Assembly: GCA_038025085.1 (NCBI GenBank)
Contig: CM076142.1
Location: forward strand, 8,034,501 to 8,098,500
Length of the DNA stretch: 64,000 nt
Reading direction: 5' to 3'
Source: Tetragonia tetragonoides
Lineage: Eukaryota; Streptophyta; Magnoliopsida; Caryophyllales; Aizoaceae
A program made the position numbers and the translations under genes. Shown one piece after another: positions 49,495-64,000 of the stretch (positions within the stretch are counted from its first letter, which is position 1; each line of letters opens with the position of its first letter). Below the pieces are notes generated by a model. That model did not search any database. It worked only from the letters and a program-made list of their open reading frames with translations, and was not told the DNA's origin.

Positions 49495-49699
49495 TTTTTT
49501 TTTTTTTTGTTTTTTTTTTTTGAATAGGCAAGGAAGCCGGACTCTCTGGCCCATTACATTATTTGGGGAAGGGGATGGCCTAAGGCCCATACCACAAATA
49601 CCACCCTCAACTCTAAAGTTGAGGGAAATGAGACTTGAACCCCCAACCTCTAGGTTGGAGGTGTGAGAGCTCAACCAAGTGAGCTCCCCACTTTTGCTC
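49495..49699 (-). mobile_element. tRNA-derived SINE with a 14-bp target duplication
   Basis: On the minus strand the head reads GGGGAGCTCACTTGGTTGAG (box A-like), then GGTTCAAGTCTCA (box B). A roughly 130-bp body and a poly(A) tail follow (T-rich 49495-49520 on +). GCTATTAGGCAGTT is duplicated exactly at 49481-49494 and 49700-49713. Confidence 0.9.
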
Positions 49700-49713
49700 G
49701 CTATTAGGCAGTT

Positions 49714-50453
49714 ATTGAAACATGGTGTCTGTTCTCTTCCTTTCTGGCCATCAACCACGCAATTCACACGCGTAGTGAGGGGAATACAATCAAATTTTGA
49801 GTGAGAGGAGTACAATCAAAGTTAAATAAAAAGAGAGCAAGATTAATGCAATCTTACCTCTCACATGGACAGGAAGATGATCGGTTACTATACATGGAAG
49901 AGCTAGGAATAGGATTAGATTTATAGCATGGGAGAGGCAAGCATGAGAGATTATTAAATTACATGGTTCGGGACCAATGCTCCCACCTCGTACAAAACAA
50001 ATAGAGCCCACTCATCAAATTCACCCCAAAAAAGTGGTAATTGTGAGAGGTAGAAGCATAGCCCGAGATCATCCAATAATTTCTCGGCGAGTATAGAGGT
50101 AATCAGCAATTATATTTAGGCAAAATGTGGCGCATGGCGAACAGGCCAACGTGTAGAGAAAACGAAAGTTAGAGAGGATGCTCAAATGAGAGGACTTCTT
50201 CACAGCACCTGGAGGGCTAGTAGCTATAGTCATACGTACATTTAGTGTATCATTATACTAATGAAGCTCATACCTGGATCATCAACGTCTCCTAAGTCCT
50301 ATTAAATGAAAATGGCTATGAAACTGGGAAAAACATAGAGAGTAGGAGAGATAAGAACATTTGTACACAGTACACCCACGTCTACTTGCAATTTAAGAAA
50401 AGAAAGAAAGGAAGAGAAAGATGTTTAGTAGTCATAGTCATCCCCTCGTTTGT
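49714..50453. other. 3' flank of the SRF kinase gene
   Basis: No coding exon found. The SRF 3' UTR probably occupies the right part. An AGAAAGAAAGGAAGAGAAAG run lies at about 50398-50420. Confidence 0.4.
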
Positions 50454-60107
<9,654 letters not shown>

Positions 60108-62195
60108 TTCTTAAAACCAATCCCCAAAAAGGACTTTATGGGATCAAATGTAGACCCCAGATCATAAATCAAAGCAGCATGAAAGATAAGGAAGAAAAGC
60201 AAACTGATATTAGACCCGTCAAAGGATATTGAAAGACATAACCACCACAGCTGACACAGAAACCCAATTGTGACAAAGATTAATTTTTCAGAACTCCCCT
60301 GACATTGAATGTTTCTATTTTTGGATTTTTGAGACATATTCTCCTTTTTGCTCTCTCTCTTTTTTGTGTTTCTCTCTCCAAGGAGAAAGATCATGCCAAA
60401 TATAGGAGATTGAGAGAAGGTTTGTAGGTTTGAGTTACAGGTGTCTAGCAAAAGGGAGAGAGAGTAAAGAGAGCGTATGGGGAAGAATTATGTCAGACCG
60501 TTGAGTTCGCCCCATCTCTTGGGGACACGCTTCCTTCTTTTTTTCTTGTATTTCTCTCAGTCCTCTCTCCCTTTCCCGCTAGTCACTGATTTTGCATTTT
60601 GCATTTTGCATTTTGCATCAAGGCCACCAGACTTACCCTTATTCAGTGTTCACTGCTAGTGCTAGAGAGTGAGTCAGTGTTATACTTGATTCTTTTGGTT
60701 TTTTCATCCGGATCTTAGTGGTGGATCCGATGGGTAACTCAGTTGCACGGATCCCCCGCACCCCGCGGAGATCCAATCGGTAACTGGGTTGCGCGAACCC
60801 TTCCCATTGCCAAAGCGCAATGACCATGCCCATGACATATGATTGCAAGTCTTTGAAGTTGAGACCAGTGTAATGGACATGACCCTTCAACTTTATGGTC
60901 ACCCCTTACACCAATTGATGACAAATTAAAATTTTACCCGACTTACTATCCAGTTGTATCCATTACACATTTGTACCCAATCCTGTATAAAGTATAATGG
61001 GTACGTACGTACCATTACCCTTTTGAACTCGCTCCACTATCCAATGGGTGGTTCATTACTCTTTTTTACCAATCGTACAGTATACTCCATGTTTTGTTTT
61101 TGCTTACTATTTCGAAGTCTTTTTTACTTTCCAATCTTTTGAAGCTCCTTTTTCTCGATTCCTCCAAAGTCAAGCCCTTGAATTGTCAAAGAAATCACAA
61201 CCGATGGTGTGCATGGAGTTACCCTATTTTGAATCAATATAATCTCAGTAATCAATCAGTCATTCAACAAGTTAATTGTAATCTCAGGATTACAATTTAT
61301 TGTAATCCCTCTCTCTCTCGCTCCTTCCATCTCCACTCTCTCTCCTTCCATCCTCACCCACATTCTCTCTCCTCCCCTCCCTCTTCGCCAGCACCGCCCC
61401 ACCACCACCACCACCTCCCCGGCCACCGTCGTGGTCGGCGCTGGCCGGAGACCACAACGGTAGCCCCCACCACCTCCCCTCCCCCTCTCTCTCCTCCCCT
61501 CACCCCCAGGTGCCGCCCCACCACCACCGCCTCACCTCCACCTCCCCGACCACTGTCATGATCGGCGCGAGACCACGACGGTGGGCCCCGTCAGCCCACC
61601 CCTCCCCTCCCCTCCCCTCCCCCTCTATCTCCTCCCTTCACCCCCAAACCCTTATTTTCTCTCTCCTCACCGCTCCACCACCCCCGCCCCGGCCATGGCT
61701 AAGGTCGACTCCGACCGTCGACCTCAGCCATGGCCTCCCCCAGCTACCACATCCCCTCCCGCCCCCACCCCCTCCCCCCGTCAAAAAATTAATCAAATTA
61801 GGGCTTGGTCAACCCTAAAATGGCTTAATTCGACTTGAAATCCAATGGAAAAGTGCAAAAAGAAAAAAAATAAAAATAAAATTTTGGAGGGGCGAGTAGA
61901 CGCGTGAATCACACGCGCCGGCGAGTAGGCGCGTGTGACCCACGCGCTGGCGTGGGATTAGCGTGCTCGCTAATCCCGAGATCAGGCAAAAAATTGTAAG
62001 TCATTATATATGTAGTTACATAAGCTGAGACAACAAAAACATTTACGTTTTTTATATAAACTTTTTGGAAATCTATTGAGCGAAAAGGTAACTGAATATA
62101 CATATTTGAAGTAGCAAATAGTGTTACAAAAATGTACAAAAAAACCCTGTTCTCAGAATTATGACCTATATTTTGTAATTGTATACACTTGTGAA
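60108..62195. other. SRF 5' flank and C-rich intergenic DNA
   Basis: 60108-60480 is the likely SRF leader/promoter with CT/GA-rich runs. TTTGCA repeats four times at about 60590-60618. 61300-61780 is a long C-rich, CCACCACC/CTCTCC low-complexity stretch whose ORFs are composition artefacts; two diverged sub-copies begin CCGCCCCACCACCACC (about 61394 and 61513). 61885-61980 has GC-rich words GCGAGTAGRCGCGTG twice and a 9-bp hairpin GGATTAGCG-TGCT-CGCTAATCC. Confidence 0.5.
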
Positions 62196-64000
62196 TCAGC
62201 CCTGCCGGCTCGGACCAGATGAAGCCCCACGTTTGCTCAACTTCTTAAGAATACATGCGACTGCAACATTGGCACCCAGACTAGGATTACCCTGGGATAA
62301 ACAGATTAGACCTCCGAGAAGCAGTAAACCATTGGCTATCAATTTCTTTGAAGGTTTCCTACAGAGCTTCCGAGAACTAGCTACATTCTCTTCTTGTACA
62401 TACATCGGGGAGCTGGAAGTAGTAGCTAGGTCTGAAAGCGTTGATCTGCTCATGGCATCTAGTTCTGGTGGGACCTACATCCGAACAGAACAACTGGTAA
62501 AATCATGCTTGTGCTTAGGGAAATCAACAAGATAATGGATCCATGATCTTTTACAGCACCATAGGCCAGGGACAAACAGTGTACATTGAGTTTCAAGGCT
62601 TTGTTTGAATTCCTAAAGCCAAATACCACCAGCTACAAGCCTACTATAGCTGCCTGGTGGCAAGGGATGTGGGGTTCAACCAGCAAAAACGTAAACGACT
62701 GGGTGAATTTGAAATACTAATTGTAGTAGGAACAGGCATGGCATTCAAGAATGCAGAACAGCAGAACCACAGTATGCCTAGTGAGATTATGCAAAGAACT
62801 TGCAAGGTGCATTTTTGGATTGAACACTTCTTCAGGCAACAAATATAAGTTAACAAGGTAGATAAATTGCATGGTAGATAACTTCACATCGACAACAATC
62901 AGAACAAATTTGACTATAAACTCTGCTCAAATAGTTTTACTTGGGTTCCAAAGCCAAAAGAGGGAAAAAAATTTCACTAACCTTCTGAATAAGAGAGACA
63001 GCAGTCACGGCTAAACTTGGCTGTGGACGACGAGATACAGAATACTTGCGCAAAGCATCATCCATTTTACACACGTAATTCCAGATCCCTTTCGCAAAGG
63101 CCAATTTTGCCACCTCCACATTCAAACCAGCATCTTCTTGGTGCACCATTTTTATCTCACAGGCATTTCTTCCAGGTACTGAAATAAAAATAAATTCCAA
63201 AATTATTAAACGTGTGAGATACAACTTTTTTCCCCTTAAAATAGTACTTCCAATATTCTCAATTATTTAACTAGGACAAAAGCTAATGTCTTAGAGCTTA
63301 TAAGGTGCTTCAGAGAATCGCAAGGCAATAGATGTCATGAATCAAAATCCCAAATCCCTTTTTTGTTGTGGTGTTGTTTTGGAGAGGGGATGTGGTGTGG
63401 GCAGGAGGAACAAGCAAGCTAGGAGGCCACCAAGACCAACATTTACAACAAAATTTGCTGAGAAACAAGGACATATAAAGGGAAGAATAACAATTATAAA
63501 CATGCAATAGCGCACAAAAAATGAGCACAAGTCTCAACAAATATTATAAATCAGGCAGTTTGCACTTGCCTTGCCTTATTCTCCATCCAAATCTATAGAA
63601 TGCAACTCGTACGTACTTTCTTTGTCTTGGTGCCAAAGGATGTTCACATTCCTAAATAATGGCCAAAATGATTAAAGGGAGCAGTTCAATGAAAGAAATC
63701 ATTGGTATTCTACATGGAAGATATGAATCAGATAAAGGTACATATAAAAGGGCAGAAGAAAAGGGAAAATAAGTTACAAGGTGAACCTTCAGAATTAGCC
63801 AATTGAAAATATCAATACTATTCCTCGCACATGAAAAATATTCTCCATTCTCCTTGTACAGACGAACATTCAAGTTCATTCTTTGAAAAAATGACAGATG
63901 CAAGGCAAACATTACTAACTATAAAGAGGTCTTACAATAATGAAAATTCCTGTACAACTCAGAAAATGTGGGGTTACCATAACATTCTCCTCACAGCCCC
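62196..64000 (-). CDS. START/lipid-transfer-type protein, 3' part only
   Basis: Terminal exons 63651-63570, 63178-62982 and 62474-62196 join in phase. They read LAPRQRKYVRVAFYRFGW, then PGRNACEIKMVHQEDAGLN, then KLAFAKGIWNYVCKMDDALR, and end with a hydrophobic segment NGLLLLGGLICL and a basic tail. The pattern of a W-x-IR strand, an H-x-EDAG helix start and an AKLAFxKGxW helix matches plant PCTP-like START domains, which carry lipids. The C-terminal hydrophobic stretch suggests membrane anchoring. A further exon end at 63978 (ATG/GTAACC) could splice in phase 0 to 63651. Another candidate exon 63880-63787 is phase-compatible downstream but gives a stop with that donor. The gene continues beyond the window. 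Confidence 0.65.

Noticed and set aside
61094..61838. Pro/His-rich frames of 85-155 codons
   Set aside because: They are composition artefacts of CCACCACC and CTCTCC low-complexity DNA, with no start context or conserved domain.
63787..63880. Candidate exon (NLNVRLYKENGEYF) in the START-type gene
   Set aside because: It is phase-compatible with the next exon, but joining it to the upstream donor at 63978 creates a stop and it does not resemble the family. It was left out of the model.

Overview
The window is nuclear DNA of a flowering plant, almost certainly a eudicot. It has GT-AG introns, plant-only families (an LRR-V STRUBBELIG-type kinase, a USP-domain kinase, a pollen-type PRK, CYP716, an oxidosqualene cyclase) and dense plant transposons. 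I cannot name the species. Coding models were built by hand: exons were joined only where splice sites and codon phase agree, and no alignment was run.

Layout. 340-5950: complete Mutator-like element (MULE) with terminal inverted repeats and an 8-bp target duplication. It carries two convergent genes, a plant-mobile-domain (PMD) gene and a transposase spliced to an OTU-like domain. 5959-7858: microsatellite and a tandem duplication. 7859-14376 (-): 11-exon USP-domain receptor-like cytoplasmic kinase. 16096-18807 (-): 3-exon pollen-receptor-kinase-like LRR pseudokinase. 20030-22604: 5'-truncated RTE-type LINE abutting a TRIM-like LTR element. 23326-32447 (-): intact 18-exon oxidosqualene cyclase (about 769 aa) with unusual residues at two diagnostic motifs, MITEs in its introns and a Stowaway MITE just upstream of its TATA box. 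32.8-45.3 kb: repeats, including a hAT-type MITE, a LINE RNase H fragment, nested Tourist-like MITEs with a solo LTR, a segmental duplication, a GC-rich block, an Au-like SINE and a nine-copy array of a roughly 313-bp satellite. 45329-45558: broken fragment resembling the N-terminus of a PIF1-like bHLH factor. 45995-49086 (+): CYP716-type P450 pseudogene with at least five lesions, including a 158-bp solo LTR inside exon 1. 49495-49699: tRNA-derived SINE with a 14-bp target duplication. 50454-60107 (-): 17-exon STRUBBELIG-receptor-family kinase (about 685 aa). 62196-64000 (-): 3' end of a START/lipid-transfer-type gene running off the right edge.

Biology. The most notable grouping is the oxidosqualene cyclase with a CYP716-type P450 about 13.5 kb away, divergently oriented. 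OSC plus CYP716 is the classic core of triterpenoid biosynthesis. Here the cyclase frame is fully open while the P450 is dead, so this looks like a decayed triterpene gene pair, or the pseudogene edge of a cluster extending elsewhere. The cyclase has Met where beta-amyrin synthases have Trp and lupeol synthases Leu, and DCTGE instead of DCTAE, so its product cannot be read from sequence. The three kinase genes are unrelated neighbours.
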